Below are positions 1 to 13,800 of a stretch of DNA of 64,000 nucleotides, piece after piece. The stretch is from assembly GCA_947568835.1 (NCBI GenBank), contig OX387602.1:6790570-6854569 (forward strand), in the 5' to 3' direction. Both the position numbers and the translations under genes were made by a program. This DNA is from Protonemura montana. Its lineage: Eukaryota; Arthropoda; Insecta; Plecoptera; Nemouridae. Each line of letters begins with the position of its first letter. Position 1 is the stretch's first letter. Under the pieces are notes generated by a model. That model saw only the letters and a program-made list of their open reading frames with translations, made no database searches and was not told where the DNA came from.

Positions 1-66
1 AATCAATTTTGGCATTACTCCTAAAAACAACTATTTGTATTTAAAATCAATTTTGGCAAACCTAAT
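1..66 (-). other. TMEM11: TMEM11 3' UTR start, truncated by window edge
   Basis: AT-rich sequence after the stop codon. A 14-base direct repeat (AATCAATTTTGGCA on plus) occurs at 1-14 and 45-58. No AATAAA is seen on the minus strand before the window ends. Confidence 0.5.
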
Positions 67-359
67 CTACTTGTAGGTGTCATAGAGTCGCCATGCACAA
101 AACACTGCTGCGACCAACGATACGCCTGTGTGCAGGAATTTTCTACGAGTATTATCTTTTCGGACAAGCACTATAGGAGAAGCAGCACCTAGGCTACTCA
201 GAGGAAACTTTTCTGCTAACTTTTTTACATCTCTTTCAACCTGATACTGGCAGCAAGGATCAAACTGCCATGACAATGTATATAGGCCAGTGCATAAAAG
301 CGATAGGGCACCCAAAGGCGTACACAATGCTGCATATGGCTTTTCAGTCCATATTAAAC
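67..359 (-). CDS. TMEM11: TMEM11 coding exon 3 (terminal)
   Basis: The acceptor is a T-rich tract ending TCCAG. Encodes residues 83-178, ending RLYDTYK and TAG at 67-69. It contains the FDPCC motif and the last transmembrane segment. Confidence 0.95.
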
Positions 360-842
360 CTGGAAAAAAAGTGAGAAACAGTTAAAAGAAAAACAAACTC
401 AGTGAACTTCTTTCCTGACAATAGCTGACTTCACTTACCCGTAGCGATAGCGCCTACACCAGAGAACACGGCAGTCTTGTGGAGACAGTTGCCTACTGCA
501 ATCCATCGCGCAGTTTCATCGCCTAGCCGAGTTGGTTCTACGATTATCATACTACACCCAGCTTCCAGGGCTCTATCCAAATCTTGTTCGAATGCTTCAT
601 ACGCATTTTCGCTGTCATATACTTCTCTGATGATTGCCACACCAGGAGGGTCGAATGATCTGCAGAAAATCGAACCTTTATATGTAAAAAGATGGTCGCA
701 ATGACAAGCCTATAACCACAAAATGTACACTGCTTTGATATTGGCAGAGAAATTTGGAATGTCATTACTTCAGGCAATTAAATTGTAGGATAAAATTAAA
801 ATTTGTGTGTTCACATTACCTGTCACCAGCTTCGTCCACCAT
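67..842 (-). CDS. TMEM11: TMEM11 / PMI mitochondrial membrane protein, complete, 3 exons
   Basis: Coding exons on the minus strand are 820-842, 439-659 and 67-359, together 537 bp, giving 178 aa plus a TAG stop. Both introns are GT-AG (160 and 79 bp) and both split codons join in frame. The protein carries the family signature [19 protein letters not shown] (about residues 51-69) and the block [13 protein letters not shown], then [15 protein letters not shown]. Human TMEM11 is 192 aa, so the length fits. Hydrophobic stretches lie near residues 70-85, 90-110 and 155-170. Known role of the family: a multi-pass mitochondrial membrane protein needed for cristae and mitochondrial shape (Drosophila PMI), linked to MICOS. 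The start ATG at 840-842 is the only one that makes the short first exon join in phase. The gene lies head-to-head with osp. Its 3' UTR runs off the window. Confidence 0.96.
439..659 (-). CDS. TMEM11: TMEM11 coding exon 2
   Basis: The acceptor is a pyrimidine tract ending CTGCAG and the donor is ACGG|GTAAGT. Encodes [20 protein letters not shown] (residues 9-28) through the GDETARW signature. Phase 2 in, phase 1 out. Confidence 0.94.
820..842 (-). CDS. TMEM11: TMEM11 coding exon 1
   Basis: Encodes MVDEAGD plus two bases of the next codon. The donor reads CAG|GTAATG on the minus strand. It is too short to be found as an ORF; it was placed by phase and by the ATG. Confidence 0.85.
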
Positions 843-1682
843 CTTTGCATTCGGTAATGCCGGAAGCGGAATTGCGCGAGTGTTCAAACTTCAAACCAGA
901 TCTATTTCTTCGCGCACAAAATGCAAAACGGTTCATTGTGCGAAGAATAATAAGCACATGGAGAAAGAAATACATATTTTATTCTTCCATGTTGCCAGAA
1001 ATACTTTTTTGCAAACAACCTTACCTAGCCTAGTTGATCATAATGTTAGGGGCAAAAGTATTGCGATAAAACACAACTTTGCGTACACTGCGCCACTGCC
1101 AAGTGCAACTAGTACCATCTTCGGCCGCTTCGCCGAGTTCTGCGTGCGTATCGCAGCCTAGTACGATGCTTTTCCCTTTTCCCTCTTCCCCAAACCTCTC
1201 AGGCCTTCCAGTGTTTGTTTGGATTAGCTATCAGTAGGTAGTGAAGTGCGGCGGTGTGCACCTCGCTCGTGAAGTACGAAAAGGAATTACACGTTCAACA
1301 TGACCTGGAGCATGGTCAAGTTAAAGAAACAATATCATTGATTTTGTGGCCAAGATTTTGACACTCGCTTGCAAGTCGTCATGTGGCGCATAGGTGCGTC
1401 AAAAGGTGTGCGTGATTTGGGTATTGCAATGGACTGAAGACCGTGGTGTGTTGGGACTTTGATTTATGACAGCGATGTGCGAGATAATATCTGTACGCCG
1501 GCAGGTACATTGCTTCAACTCCAAGCTACACGCCACGTAACTTTGTCGCACATACCTCTCTGTGCGTGTATTATGTTGTTACCTAGTTGTGATTTTGAGT
1601 GAGGGGTAATATTTGGGTGTCGCGTACGCACACCTGTAAGCGAGAAGGAAACATGCATGGCTGAGTGTCGAGTGCGACAAGT
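843..1682. promoter_or_regulatory. Divergent promoter and 5' UTRs of TMEM11 (-) and osp (+)
   Basis: The two start codons are head-to-head, 840 bp apart. An arthropod-type initiator TCAGT lies at 1231-1235 on plus and is a possible osp start site. The interval has more CpG than the intronic DNA to its right. An in-frame TGA lies just upstream of the osp ATG, so no coding extension is missed on that side. The exact transcription start sites are not determinable by eye. Confidence 0.6.
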
Positions 1683-1805
1683 ATGTCATCAAATATGAGA
1701 TCCGATTGTAGGAAATTTGCGCCCAACATATTCAACAAGAGCAAGTGCACTAACTGCTTTCGACAGAAAGAGGAACATAGTGCAGAAGCACTTGAAAGCA
1801 ATAGG
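1683..1805 (+). CDS. osp: osp exon 1 (N-terminal Cys motif)
   Basis: Encodes 41 aa including [18 protein letters not shown] and ending EALESNR. Vertebrate MPRIP begins with the same kind of [15 protein letters not shown] segment. The start is taken at ATG 1683 because an in-frame TGA lies a few codons upstream. A second in-frame ATG at 1695 is possible. The donor is AGG|GTACGT, phase 0. Confidence 0.93.
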
Positions 1806-4800
1806 GTACGTATTTACCTTTAAACTAACTAGCATGTGATGTGATGGGTTTGTAAGCACCTTACTCTTTCGGTGCCCACAATTTCGAAATAATTTCCGTA
1901 CTTGTCTGTTAGACAAAATTTTGTGCTGTCAGGCACAGCTCTCCTTAGATGTAAGGCTCGTCTCCCCTGGAATCAAATCTGCGTTTCGTGCCATTTCAGA
2001 CTGAATTCACGGACAACTCTTAATTTATTACAATTACTTTGAGGTTATTTCGGTTTCAACTTATAACCCCAGAATTTAATGTGATACTAAATAACGTAGC
2101 AACAACGAAAAAGTTAATAGTAGTTTGATGTTCGACCGTTATATTTTGTTATTGATTGACCTAAAAGTACGGGACGAACCATTGGCATGGTTCAATACAC
2201 CAAACTTTTATTCGCCCAACGAATTCTTGTTGCGCAGATAATTTTCAGTTTGTTGAAGGAGTCGCCTAAACCACAATAGTATATTTCGTCCACATATTAT
2301 TTACTTTAGGCTATAGTGTAAGCGAGTTTCGTGGATAGCCCACGTGGGATTTGTAATTAATATGGTTTTGGGTGGGCTAGCTAGCTGATGTCAGGGAAAC
2401 TCTCAAAGAAACGTAAACAGAGTCTATTTCTAGGGGCGAGAAAACAAACGGTTCTCAAATTTTATTTTTATTTCGTAGTATGCGGACCATTCTTCTCACT
2501 TGAGGATTTATAGAGGCCGGGGCATTTGAATCTTGTCTGAAGTTGTATTTTGACACCTGCCTGTCGTGTTCTTTATTGAAAGAATACGAAGAGAGCATAC
2601 GATGGTTCATGCCAAGTGAATGACAGTAAGAGAAAATGCCTTCAGTTTTCAAATGACAGGAAAACGATTGGTATGGACCGAGTCAAATAGTTTTCATCTT
2701 TTAGCTTGGGAATGTATGAGCATTGTTTGTTTGGATATTAGTACTTGATATATTTTTGCTATCACAACCAATCAATCAATACAGGTTGATGCCTGCGCGT
2801 CACAGTGGACTGTTTTGCCGAAAGTGCCAGTACACGTGTTTGCAAGGCGTCCTTTGAATCGGTACCAATCCCAAATATAATTGCTCGCCCTCGCGTCTCT
2901 CATGATCTTCGTATAGGTTGGTTGGTACACCATATCGGAAAGTGAGCGCCCCAGTCACGAGTCTCCGGGCATGACTGTGACCCGTGAGAAATCCTGATAG
3001 ACTGATGTCAATCATTCCGCCAATCGATCCATATGGATCCAATTAATTTGCATATTGGCTTGGACCGTTATCATAATATACACCAAATATGCAACCTGTT
3101 TTGTAGTGACAAAATATCTTTATATGTGTAATAGTTCTTTGAATACTGATTTTACTTTTATTTTCAATAGAATTGCATCAACATAATGAGGTATTATATT
3201 ACCTTTGAAAGATCAGATGACAGTGTTAAATCCCTGTGGCCTCTCATGTTCGCTATAAGTTTTCGAATCAAATTGCTGTTCAGGCGACCCCATTGTATTG
3301 TATGGCGTATCCAAGTCGACTCTTCATTAATTGGAGACGTTTTGAAATATCTTTCCGCGATCGAACTGAAAGTAACGTTTTTCTAATGTATCAATGAATA
3401 AATCTGCTCAGGGACTCGGCACACCGGCAAACCTCATGCAGAGTCAAGTACCTACTAAATGATGCAAGAAGGGACCATGCATGGGACTTTCCCCCCGGCA
3501 CTTTGGGAAAGTTGTTCTTATAGAACGCGAGCGGCGGAATATCTCAAATGTTCTCACAGACAATCATAGATCATTGTGGCATGTATGAAATATTTTTCAA
3601 TTTCCAATCACGTTTATAATTCGGTTAGTTAAAGTTGTTAGCGTTGTGCGTGTGTCGGTTCTGTCTAGATTTGTGTAGAACAAGAATCAACAATTTATCC
3701 AGTCAGAAACAAACGAACGAAACCGGGTTTGTTCAAATGCAAGCCGCGGTGCCCGCAAAGCGACGCGTTGCGTTCCATTTAGCTTTCAAGAGTTTCGCCA
3801 TCGACCAATAAGATCCGATAGACAGACAGACAGACCAACTCGATTCATCACATTTATGGTCAAACCAACCGTCCAACCGACATTTGCCCGGTTCATCGAA
3901 TCGTATTTATATAAACGTGATCTCTACACTGTTTTCTTGACAGAACAGTATGTGCTGGACTTTTCCATTCGGGACGATATGGCAGATCTACAAGTCGCTC
4001 GTTATTTCTCTTTGCTTTCCTCCGGTGTAGCGCATCGGCATTACTGCCAGCGATAATAATTTATGCAACTGCTTATTGATTTTGTAATTTTAATTGGCAA
4101 TCTTGTACCAGTGTAGCGTGCACAACGGCGTGTCTGTCCGATCCATCCGACAACTGTTGAAAACCGATCAAATTTGTTCGGAGCACGGTGTACCAACGCG
4201 CTGGCAGGCTCGTGAGCGGAGATGGGATTCTCGGAACGCACTCTAGAAGGATGAATGAGCTTCTGATGTACACAGCTTTCTGCAGAGGCCGGTTTAGTCA
4301 AGTCTCGTCGATCGTATTGATTCGCATCACGATTGATCAATTGTCTAGCAAGAATCGACGTGCATCTCTCGCGAAGAGAAGATGCAGTGATAGCTCGACA
4401 TAATGGCTAATCAGATATTACTGATTATTTGCGATGTGATTCATACCTTTTCCAGTCAATCAATCTTTTCACTATTTCCTCAACGCTGAAGATGCATTGT
4501 CATTTGCATTTAGGTAGGTAGATCTAAACCTACTAGGCCAGATGTTGCGTTGGCCTATTTGCATAATTCTCTTACGTTACATCGTAGTACCTCGCAAACC
4601 TGATTTTTCAATGGGAATAATACCGACAGCATAAAGGTTTTGGTACCTTGCACTGGTAATATATTTCATTTGGGCTGAAACAATAAAGATTAATTTGAAA
4701 CGTATAAAAGTTGCTCCATGTTGTGTACCTGTAACAGATGTCAGACAGTCAATACTAGACAATAATATGCAGACGCTTGTTGAAATTTTGATTTGTGCAA

Positions 4801-7800
4801 GCAGCCCCTTTGACCTGCGCGAGGAGCGTTGCAACACGCGCGTCGACCCTGCCGCGTGATTAGAGCACGACGCCTAGATAACGTGGCTAGCCTGGCGTGT
4901 ACATGAGTTATTAAATATCGCAATCCACCCAAATTGCCATTGTGAACTCTCTCGTTCGTTGTAATTATGTTGCTTCATCAGCCAGTCAGGTATACCTATG
5001 CCGTACGTTGAGAGACTGAGATCTCGAAACATGCTGAGGTTTGCCTTCAACTAGGCGCATAGACCACCGGTCCTCGTTGCCCTACACGGTGTACTCTCTT
5101 CACGCTCAGCGTAGCAGAGATTGTCATCCATTATTAGTTTTTCTATTGAGCAAATTATTATCGGTTAGTTTGTCGTTCTTTCATTTCATTTTCACTACAC
5201 ACCACGGGTTCGAGACTTGGTTCAATACCACTGCGAACCACATAATTCTATTGCATTTATTTAGAGGCTGTTTGTTTGTGTTTTATTACCATGGGAGCGC
5301 TAAATCAAGATTTATACAAACAGGTGAATTGACGGGAGTACACGAAAGTTGCATTGCTGATAACAATAGAGTTATGCACTTAGATATGTTGTTTGTTATT
5401 ACTGAAAGCTAACATTTTGTTAAGCATTATAGGAATAGCACTTGGGTACTTTCTCGTATAAAAGCTCGGGGATAATCGCATCCGTCAAGTTCAGCAATTT
5501 GATGTACTTACGGTTTGGTGAACAGCCCACCGATGTGCAAAATAGTTTGTCAAATTACATTTTACAGATGATTTGCCCTTGATCGCATGCTTGGCCGTTA
5601 CACCGTATGCTTGGCCGGTTTCCGAACGATGGTGTTAATCCATGCTAAAACTCGTCCGTTTCCATCGCTTCTTGGAAAAAGTAAACAGCACTGATAAAAA
5701 CTGATTGAGAGTTTGCATCAGTGCCTATCTAAATGATGCTTAACTAATGCTGTAGTGATTTGTTTAGGTACTCGTACTTGGATATAGATAGTGGCTCAGA
5801 CTTAATGCAAATGTGCTGTCCACGTGGTGATGCATTGATCGCTAATTACAAAATATCAGCAACAGAGTCAGGCCGAAGGTATTAATTACCCACTAGCGAT
5901 GCAAATTAGCTGCAGGTTCCAACCTACACTCGCCTCCTGGGTTGTCACGGCGGTACGTGTTCATCAAGTACTCGGAAGTAGGGCGAAGAGTTTGACACTC
6001 CCAAGCTTACGAGATTTTTTTTTGTGAATAATGTGAGTGTGACTTCTTGTATTTATGACCCCGATTTGATTTGGTGATGCCCGATCAATTAAAAACGTAC
6101 ATATTGCTCTACTAATTGAGCCATTTATCTTTGGTCCAGCCTTCATACGCCAAATTGGCACTCTTCTAAAATGCACTTGCCGTGGGCAGCTATGTAGACA
6201 CTTACCTTCCTACCTACATATAGACTGCATCTTGCACCTGTAATTTATGCTTATTTAAATCTGATCGAACTTGAGTCGAATGCTGGAGCTAAACAGTTCT
6301 CACACCGATAACATTTGGCCATGTGCCTCACCAAATGTGGGTCGTAGAAGATGGAATATTTGATTCGTAACTGATAACCCGCTTATCATGCTCTTTATCA
6401 AAGACATTACCCGTCCGTGTGGTGTAATCGGCATTGTCAACAATATCTGTATGACCTACGTACACCCATCACAATGATTGAAATTGAATAATTCCGTGCA
6501 AAAGGATATTGCAATTTGCAATCGCCTCTTTTTATACAATCGTTCCTGGATTTATGAATTAATCACTAAAATTAAAACAAAGCTATGCAATATCCTGTGT
6601 AGTTAGAGATCACAGTTCCAAGTCGCTTTGCGTAACTTGTCAGGTGGGGTTCTCACACTTTGTCATGTCTAGCTGTGGAAAATATTATTTCAAAATTGCA
6701 GTGCACATTTTGTGCCCCGAAGATGGTGTCTGAGCGAGTGACTCGACACATCTCGCTCATTGCAGTCAGCTGCAACTTTAAATCTCAATGCAGCGTCTAA
6801 AGCCAGCGCCTGGCAAGTATATATTGTGAGAATGCCATTCGTTTATACTTAATATTTTATTTTCACACAGGTAATATATGGTACCTCTTTATTCAAACAT
6901 CTTTTGTCGACTCTTGAATCGGACATATAATAAGAGTACTTAGTAAAAATGTGGAGCTAATAATATATACGATAATCTGTTGATTACCATGACTCCAATG
7001 TAGTACACGTTTGTCTGTGCCGAAGTTATTAGGGGAGAAAATGCATTCTCTGAGGCGTCAGTTCGCAGTGCGGAGAGACCAGGCCATAATCCTTCGCTGC
7101 TAATATAAGTTACCTTCACGCTTTGCCTCTTTCTGCGGCGAAAAACGTGACAAATAGCATTTAATTCGTCCTTCAAATTAGCAGCTTTACTACAGGCAGG
7201 TACTAATAACTGCTAAGCGCACTTTTATTTACCGCGAAACTATTGTGAAAGCAACTAACTATAAATAAACATTGTAGCCATGTGTTATGGCACTGAGAGA
7301 GGAAAACTCGGTGTTACGTTCCCGAGAAACAATTGAGCTCGTAACGAGAGACCTTGCTCTAGGCCGAAGGTGGAAAACACCTTGCTGTCATTACGTGACT
7401 TTTCATGCCGTTGGTTTTAATGGCCCTTCTAATTGCTTTCTAAAACTTTGCCTTTCCAAGCTTACCCAAAAATCTGGATTCCAAGCTTCTGGGCGATCAT
7501 TTTTATGAGAAATGCATTTTAGTTTGTCTCCCTGCGTATCGCCCATAAATTGCGTACTTGTTTGGGGACCTCGCTCATTCCCTTATTGGTAATCAGAAAG
7601 TTCCCACATGCATTAGACCTCATCGACGGTATCGGTATCCCTCCCGAGCAACTCCCGAGCATTGTCTCACAGATAACGCGCGCTATGAGGTGTGTCCGCT
7701 GACAGGCTCTCGATAGGATCGTAAACACAATTATTTCAAGGATATCTTCGCGCGAAAATGCAAATAGACTCTCCTATCCCTTGAGCTAATTATTGCTCAA

Positions 7801-10800
7801 TAGTAAAATAATAATTAGTTTTGTATGATCTAGTCGTGTCAGCGGAAATGTCCAAGACTGGTAATTATAACAATTAGAGAGACATGTAGGTTAAGATGGC
7901 CCCGTACATCACGTCGATGTAGGTACCGCAGGGACCAGGTATCAGATGCATTATGCTGCGATCTAGGCTATACCGAATAGATTTATTTCGTCACCACATG
8001 GTACTCATGTTAATAACATGTGTATAAGCCATATTTTTGCCAAATTATAGTTTTGGTTTGGATGCCATACGATATGCGCCTGGTAGGGAAGAGACAGCTG
8101 ACATACCTAGCTGTATTTGCGGTAAGTGCTGGTACCTGCAGCTTTGAACTCTGCAAGGTGGAGAGGAGAGGTCAGATAGTAATAATTATTAGCGCCATAA
8201 ACCGCTTGTCGAGGAGAGAATAAGTTATAACTTGCCTTTAGAACTCTTGTTTTATGGGGAGATTCAAAGCAATCGGTTTCGTACACAGCAAAGTGTATAC
8301 GTGAAGACAGACTCTGCGCCAGATCGAAGAGGAAGAAAATAATCGCAAGAAACCTGGCGAAGCGAATCGGGCAGAGTGACCACAATCTCGACTTCGTAGT
8401 CTGGGTCATGGCGATTGAACTGTACGCGAGGGTGCCCGGAACTTGGGCAAGAAACAGTCACTGGTCCTTTTTTGGGATTTATGACAGATGATCGGCTCAG
8501 TACTAAAATTGAGATAATAAGGTTCACCACATATTGATGAAGGTGCTCAGAGAAGTAATTTGGGGGAGTTTCCAGATCTGACAATATCCCAATCCTGGTG
8601 CATAAAATTTTGTACCTCGACGCATAACATGGGTGCATTTCTTATACTTCGTCCCGCTCTGAATGCGTCATAGATCATTACACCTTTGATTGTACGCTCT
8701 GTTTGGAGACAATTTTCCAATGCATGCGTTAGCTCTTGTGTCTTTTCAGTGGTACTACCATCAGCATTACCATCGGTATGAAATTAATTTTAAGTGTACG
8801 GCTATCAAGAAAAGTATTGCGCACATAAATTCTATGAAGGCAATGTGGTGGTCATTAAGGCCTATATTACTGCGTTTTATTGGCATCTCGGTTTTGTTAC
8901 AGCATCCATTGTACCACATGCAATGCCGATTTATTCAGACCGAAGCTCTCTTGTTGTGAAAAAGCAAAAAAATATCGAAAGAAGTCGCTAAAAGCCGCAA
9001 TAAATGGCATGTCCTCATGGCTTAACTCACATCTATTATCTCTATGGGAAGAAAGTTCTAGTTTCTATATTAGAGCAATATGTTTACAAATTACAAAGGA
9101 CTTGCTATGCTGCTATATATAAACTTTCAAGTAAAAAACTGTAATTAAAGATGGTAAAGAAATCCAGTGCAGAACATGTGGCTTACAGCCTGACACAAGA
9201 TGTGGTGAAGAAATGTGGACAAAGATAAATAAACACATCAATTAATTTTAAGTGACGTTTAAGTTGCGATCAATGTCCCCGCCCTCACACGATAAGAAAA
9301 TACTATATGCTTGTATGCTTTTAGTGTTCTGAACCAAAGCGATGCAAAAAAAGAACATGTTCCAGGACACAAATGTACAATATCTCCATCTTGTCACTTT
9401 ATTAATTCGTAGCTTGAAGCTCTTAAACGATAATAACCTGTTGAAAATATGTTAACAAATGTTACCATCAACAATGATAATTCTTGTAAACAATCTCGGC
9501 GGCCATTCGGCAAAAGACTGTCCGTGTAACGTCTTTGGGGGTCTTCCACACGAAGTATTCATGGGATGGACCACGGCGGGCCTTCGGCGATCTCGCATCT
9601 ATGCAACGGCAGCGGTGCGGCTACCCGCTATGGTCGCCTGGCCCGCTCATCCAACATCTATCCATCTCTTCCTGGTTAGTTGAGGTCGCAGCCTCCTCTA
9701 GTTCGCTCTGTCTGAGTACCGACGAGCCCGTTGCCCGCCAGGGAGAGCGACGAAGACCGACGCATGGGCGGCGCTCGAACTGGTAAAGGCGCCACTCAGG
9801 GTGTCTAAATTCCGTACACGACACCATACACGATTTAATTACGTTTTATAAACGCTCTTCGAACCATTGGAGTTTGTTCCTAATGGACTTGGATCTTGTG
9901 ATGACCTGCTCGAGAATTACGATGCAATTATCTATTAGATTCTATTTATAATATAAGTAATAAACGCGGTTGTTATTTAAATGGGTGGGCGCCTCTAGTA
10001 TGGTGGGCGAGACATTTTGGTGTGGGGCTGAACGCGAGTCCCTTTTTTAGTTTGCTGTCTTGGTAGTTTGGAGGCTGTAATGATAACTACTATGGCATTT
10101 TGAAAATTCGCTAAAATTGGCGCATACATTCGCAATGAAAGTCTCTAATACATCAGGTATTTAAATAATAACTCATCTTAAAAACGTATGCCAGTGTGTA
10201 TATAATTAGACTGAAATTGTGCGGTTTAGTGGTAGTGAGTGATGAATGATGATGATGGTTTTCTTAGAGTTAGAAATTTCCATTTTTGCGGTCAGTTTAG
10301 TGCCGGTGTCCACGGACAGTGGCGTTTGAGAAATTCGAATTTCAATGGCATGGCTTTGAACGATACTGTTTTTGTTCTCTCCTTCTTGCCTTAGAATGTT
10401 CCAGAAGAAAGCTGCGCGTTTTAACATTTGAATTAAACAGTAGGTATCGACAGCACATGGTTACGGTATACTGAGCATTGGACATTTGCGTACTCGAACG
10501 GATTTCTATCGGGGGGAGGATAGGATGTCTATCTTTATGATACGGGGCATTGATCGAGTTATTGTACAATTATCATGGCTGCATGTAGCCATGCAGTCTC
10601 CTGTATGCATTCAGGAAGTGGCACTGCCCGTCGCAAGACACTGCATCTACATAGTGCAAGTTTCGAAGTTAGTGAGCTAAGAAATAAGTTGTTCTATTTC
10701 TGTCCCCCCCCCCCCCCCCCCCCATCGCGGGATATCTATCTTCGTCAACGCCTGACTCTATCCGCAACGCCGTCGCCGGCGACGTCGGAGATCGGGACGC

Positions 10801-13800
10801 GCGGCGTCGCGATGCCACCGCTAGTCACGCCGCATGCCTAGCATATCCGGGGTACCTGTTCCATTTCTAAAACAGTACCACACCCGGGACCGAAACGGCA
10901 TGAAGCAATTCACTGGAATTGTGCGTTATAAATAGTAATGTCATTCTTAGTTTGTAATTGCTCTGTGAGAGAGCGCAGAGATGGGAGGCTCTCGGATTCC
11001 TGGTAAAATATATAGGCCTTGTGTCTTCTGCAAACAGATTCCGCATCAGAAGCGTGGTCGGAATTTTCTACCGACTTTATAAAGTGAGCTACCGCAAAAG
11101 CCAGCCTACGATGACGCTTTATTTTTTCCATAGACCACATGCACTGTCTTGACTCTTTGAGTGCACACAACGGCACGCAGAAAAAAAAGTGTGGTGTGCA
11201 GAAAAGTTTAGCTTCCATGCACGAGAGGTCTGCAAATAGTAAGAGAGCAACATCTCTGTGCATGTTGTCCTCTCTTGCATTAATTGCTCGTTTTGTGTCC
11301 GCTAATATCACTTCTATTCCTGATGGTAAATCAGTTAAATGCTTTCTAACTCTTAAATATACAGTCAGACAATTTTACGACGTGCAGCGTTCTTTTTACC
11401 GCCATAGTAATTGGCGAGAATGCAATTAGTGATAGAAGTAATGAATTCACAATCAAATTGCAGTACTTGGTAGGTAGAATAGCACTTGTTTAGATTTCAC
11501 GTTCACATAGTAATAGAATTAAGTGCTATTACACATTTTGCTATCACTTTTCTAATGGATATAAAAGGTAAAAGTTTGTGTGATTGTCGGAGACAGTTCC
11601 AATATATATTACCAACGGCGCGGTGCGGCACTCGCGGCGACGTCCGTCCGACAAACTTTCTTCTTCGCCGACTTCGACGGCTGCATCTGCACTCCTGTCC
11701 TCGAGAGGCACAGCGGCAATCGCCGCTCGGTACCGGCACCGACAGTCGGGGAGAGTTCAATTATCTCGAGTACTATCGCTCTTCTTAGCAGATATCCTCT
11801 CGGGGGGCAAGAGCCGCCTTTCTTTCTCGACTCTGTCACACGTGCATGCTGATTTGTTTATTATTGATGCTGTTAGGGGAGTAGTTCTATATTCGTGCAG
11901 ACAGAGGGGTCTCGCGTGAACGCAATTTGTTTTCGTTTACACCTTCGTCACTCCAGAGAAATTTGTAATTAAATTTTGGCTCTGCGACTATGACCTCGAC
12001 AGAAGAAAGTAGTAAAGGAAACAATGTTAAGATGTGCTGTACGGTATTGCTCTGTGTTGAGGAGGTTTGCGGCCCTAAAAAAGCGCCTAAAGTCTTAGGG
12101 CCCTTTTTGAGCACATCTCAACATCAAACCGCGGCTCTGAAAACAACCACGCAACCAAAGGAAACAATACTTTCCTTGACTTGGATAGGACGGGAGGTCT
12201 GCCCATTGATAGCTATCAACACGAAGCTGACGTGTTGACAGCCTCCCTTGATGAATCCAAATAAGTGCTCTTCATCTGACAAGCGCTCTTGCACTTTATT
12301 TCGCTACAGCCAAAGAATAACAAGGTTACGTCCACTGAGTGAATAAAGACGTCAGAGTGTAAATTTGGGCGTGATAAAGTGCCGTCGTCCAATGCGGCAG
12401 CTTGAGGCGCCTAGCGTCGCGCGCCCGTTGCGAGCCGTCGGTCTGACAGCTCAGATGGATCAGATTACATGTTGTTGTGTCCAGCAGGGGTATTCCATGT
12501 AAAATATCTGATTCCGAACCTGTTGAGTATAATATCGATGATAAACAGGGTTATGCTGATCTTTCTGCACGAATGGCTGTTTTATACCAGAGCTCTTTCT
12601 ATACACTACGACGATGCTTGCGAGCTTCGATGGGCTTCGATGTCTTGAGGACAGCGACGGAGGCATTTACCGTTCTGTCGCCCATGGTTCAGGTATACAG
12701 ATGCAAAGCCACCTACACCAAGCCGCTACCGTATCGGCCTATGCCTATATTGCTGTTCTATGCTGATAGCTATAAAACGTCTTGACAACAATACTCGACT
12801 AGTATTACAGTTGATATCTCGGTTTAAAAGCTAGTTATATTGGTGGCTAGCTAACTCGATCGTGAGGATGGCCAAAGATGTTCAACATCAATGGGATAAT
12901 GGGCATTATGTGAGATTATCATTGAATAGAATTAAACGGCGGGCGGATGTTTTGATTGGGATGATTTACGAGGATGATGAATCACGTGGAGGTGTTCAGA
13001 GGATGTTTAATGTTCTCTCGCAAGAGAAGAGAGTATAGCATCATATTCCTTGATAAACTGTGAGTGTTGTCTTCGCCGACGCCGACGCGTCGCCGCGGGC
13101 CTCCGAGTCAGAGCCGAGCCGTTTCTAAATCCGGAGGATCTTCCTTTGGTACACATGCGACAGCGTGGAGAAACGTCTTGAAACTTTGTTGTGTTTTTAG
13201 AATCGTTTCGAAAAGCTGTAAACTGTTTGGGTCGGGAAATCCTTTGGTAGATATAAGAGGATCGCTTAGACTATTTTGATTACTGAGAGTAGAATACATT
13301 GAAATTCTAAACCATTGGCTGGTGGAATTCTTTAATTTTCGAGAAAGGCGGCATCAATTAAAAATCTGATAGCTACAGAAAACATGTTTCAAAAGTCAAA
13401 GATTATAACTATGTTGTTGGATCACTTACAACTCAAACTCTGCTTATAAAAATACGCCGCTATTTTGAAATCTGAATGATAATAATCCTTAAAACCGCTC
13501 TGAATCCCAGCGATCTTTCGACAGACAGCATGTAAACACGGTTGCTGGATAAAATCAGATAAAAGCTGCGAACTGTCGATTAGAGATCCCGGTTGAGTCC
13601 ACCAGTGCGCGCATAAAAGACTGCTCACTGCAGCTCGGCATACCTCGAAGCCGTTGTATTCCACGGCCACTGGTTCGCACCCATTCCTCACACTCGCACG
13701 GCAGTCTGCATCGTACTTCCCCCCTGTGCCAAGCTCGCGCCAAACCACGTTACGAGAGCATGCGATGCCAAATTGCATTCGATACTGTCATTATCACCGT

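Noticed and set aside
5455-5500. TATAAAAG followed by a possible initiator in osp intron 1
   Set aside because: No coding exon or good donor follows; a single TATA match in AT-rich DNA is expected by chance.
8051-8122. Exon-like segment ending GCG|GTAAGT in osp intron 1
   Set aside because: The donor is good but the acceptor is weak. The short peptide ([15 protein letters not shown]) has no family, and the phase does not fit osp exon 1 to exon 2.
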